From positions 39,819,135 through 39,883,134 of the forward strand of contig JAJKFL010000005.1 of NCBI GenBank assembly GCA_021186555.1: 64,000 nt of DNA. The letters run 5' to 3'. The stretch is from Reticulitermes speratus. Taxonomy: Eukaryota > Arthropoda > Insecta > Blattodea > Rhinotermitidae. The notes beneath the pieces were generated by a model. That model ran no database searches. It worked only from the letters and a program-made list of their open reading frames with translations, and was not told the DNA's origin. The position numbers were made by a program, and so were the translations under genes. Shown piece after piece: positions 62,199-64,000 of this stretch (the stretch's first letter is position 1; each line of letters starts with the position of its first letter).

Positions 62199-62757
62199 AA
62201 CTTCTGCCTCATACGTTAACAGAATGTCAGGCGTAGTCGAGGCTGTAGTCTTAGCTTAAGGCCATTCAAAATATTCCACACGGCTGGCATGCTCTTCAGA
62301 TGAAATATTTTGTGCTCTTTGGGAAAATGATAAAAGCCACATCTTGCAAAATCCATCAATCCTGTTTAACCAGTCCTTGTGGAAATTTTGCATAATCTTG
62401 TACGTTGGCCTCATTGCACTGCATCAAGAACATCATCTTCGCCAACCTCTAGCCATCCACGATGTGCACTTACTCGTGGTAAGGACCCAGACTCTCTACA
62501 AATATTCGTGCATACTCTGAAATGTGTTTCTATGTGGAAGTCTACACCTGGCATGTTATCACATCACTGGTATTCTGTTACAGCATCCACGTTATTTGCA
62601 TTGCATATGTCTTATACAAAACGCACGTTGGCATTTTCCTCATTTTAAAATTACAGAGTACTTCGAATAGCTCTTTTGCGCAACAAAACACAAATACACC
62701 GACCGAAACTTAAAAGCGGTTTGAAACTCGAACGAAAACAACTGTGCCATCTCGTTA
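62199..62757. other. No feature recognised
   Basis: Short chance frames only. Confidence 0.4.
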
Positions 62758-63459
62758 GATTAGCACTCAACACGAGCAAGATTACAACTAGCTAGACTAG
62801 CACTCAACAGGATCAAGGTTACAGATAGCTAGACTAGCACTCAACAGGATCAAGGTTACAGCTACCTAGACTAGCACTCAACAGGATCAAGGTTACAGCT
62901 AGCTAGACTAGCACTCAACAAGATCAAGGTTACAGCTAGCTAGACTAGCACTCAACAGGATCAAGGTTTCAGCTACCTAGACTAGCACTCAACAGGATCA
63001 AGGTTACAGCTAGCTAGACTAGCACTCAACAAGATCAAGGTTACAGCTAGCTAGACTAGCACTCAACAGGATCAAGGTTACAGCTACCTAGACTAGCACT
63101 CAACAGGATCAAGGTTACAGCTACCTAGACTAGCACTCAACAGGATCAAGGTTACAGCTAGCTAGACTAGCACTCAATAAGATCAAGGTTAGAGCTAGCT
63201 TGACTAGCACTCAACAAGATCAAGGTTACAGCTAGCTTGACTAGCACTCAACAAGATCAAGGTTATAGCTAGCTAGACTAGCACTCAACAGGATCAATGT
63301 TACAGCTAGCTAGACTAGCACTCAACAAGATCAACGTTGTAGCTCGCCAGACTAGCACTCAACGCGACCAGTGTTACAGCTCGCTACACTAACACTCTAT
63401 GCGACCAGTGTTACAGCTTGCTAGACTAGCACTCAACGCGACCAGTGTTAGAGCTCTCT
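62758..63459 (+). repeat. 37-bp minisatellite, about 19 copies
   Basis: Units of 37 bp with the core ACTAGCACTCAACAGGATCA followed by AGGTTACAGCTAGCTAG. Central units are nearly identical; the last four (from about 63310) are diverged (GCGACCAGTGTTAC variants) and the first is also diverged. Each unit carries the palindrome CTAGCTAG or its variant CTACCTAG. Variants recur with a three-unit (111-bp) period in the middle of the array. Confidence 0.95.
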
Positions 63460-64000
63460 TAACTCGATATTGACATCTAATCTGACCGTATTTTTCAGGC
63501 CAAAATTTGTTCAAAATTACCTGGGACACTTTCATGATGTTCAAGAAACTAGTTGCGGAGCATAATGAGTATCACATATTTTAGCGAATGGTGTATGGCT
63601 ACGAAGGGTGTCTTACTTGTGCCTTCCGACATACCATATAATTTTATAACTGTCTACTATTTTTAACGTGATTTAGCTAAGAAAGTAGCCTACCACGCTT
63701 GGAATAAAATGATGTGACCACATCCTATTATTTAAAAGGTAGCGTATCATTATCGATTCCCCTAACAGATCTTTGAAAATTCCATTTGTAATAACGGTAA
63801 GTGCTTTGAGGGAAAAGATAACATACATTATAAGATACATAAAATGAAGGGGACGCACCTATATTGGTAAAATACTTTTTTCCTAGGGGACAGACTACCG
63901 AATACCTTCATCATTAAGAGGCGTGTGTTAGGGAGACGCTACGGGCTTGCAACCCTCTTCCTCTCCATTAAATTGAACTGTGTGCACTCAGGCTTCAGTA
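63460..64000. other. No feature recognised
   Basis: Nothing supported up to the window end. Confidence 0.4.

Noticed and set aside
62758..63459. Regular 37-bp spacing as a CRISPR array.
   Set aside because: The units are contiguous and wholly repetitive with no unique spacers, in a eukaryotic context.

Overview
The window looks like AT-rich nuclear DNA from an insect. Evidence: spliced exons with GT-AG borders, no bacterial-style operons, tRNA-derived SINEs, LINE 3' fragments, Tc1/mariner remnants, foldback elements and minisatellites. The repeat families (a LINE ending in a peptide like [14 protein letters not shown], SINEs with a (TTTACC)n tail) remind me of cockroach and termite genomes. 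That attribution is from memory and is an inference. Most long open frames in the window are chance or lie in repeats.

The one host gene I can support is on the minus strand in the right third. Three exons join with matching phases: an FN3-domain exon (58766-58991), a 45-nt microexon (54274-54318) and a terminal exon (51363-51472). The terminal exon ends in a short hydrophobic tail typical of a GPI-anchor signal. Together they read as the C-terminal end of an Ig/FN3 cell-adhesion protein of the neural type (Klingon/Wrapper-like is my best guess). The Ig exons should lie upstream, beyond 64 kb or undetected. Candidate poly(A) signals lie at about 50.7-50.8 kb. The microexon is flanked on both sides by CU-rich tracts, the arrangement seen at PTB-regulated neuronal exons, and it can be included or skipped without changing frame.

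Layout: 0-44 kb is intergenic or intronic DNA filled with old repeats. These include many 5'-truncated copies of one LINE (5.7, 6.8, 10.2, 12.0, 14.1, 16.1, 23.4, 30.4 and 34.6 kb), a second LINE (27.9 kb), SINEs (1.2, 9.7, 22.5, 37.5 and 41.3 kb), a foldback element with 12-bp target duplications (13.2-13.7 kb), a hairpin element (18.0 kb), a mariner-type element that has lost its catalytic core (18.26-18.81 kb), a hAT-like MITE (27.5 kb), a 179-bp tandem duplication (42.4 kb) and a decayed transposase (42.9-43.5 kb). From about 44 to 49 kb recognisable repeats are absent and CpG is very rare, with a 1.17-kb run containing no CpG. Then come the adhesion gene (50.7-59 kb and upstream), an intact-looking SINE with target duplications (61.9 kb) and a 19-copy 37-bp minisatellite (62.76-63.46 kb).

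I found no tRNA or rRNA gene, CRISPR array, integrated bacterial segment or novel multi-gene system. The most interesting items are the CU-flanked microexon, the hammerhead-like motif in the 13-kb foldback element, the CpG desert and the higher-order minisatellite.
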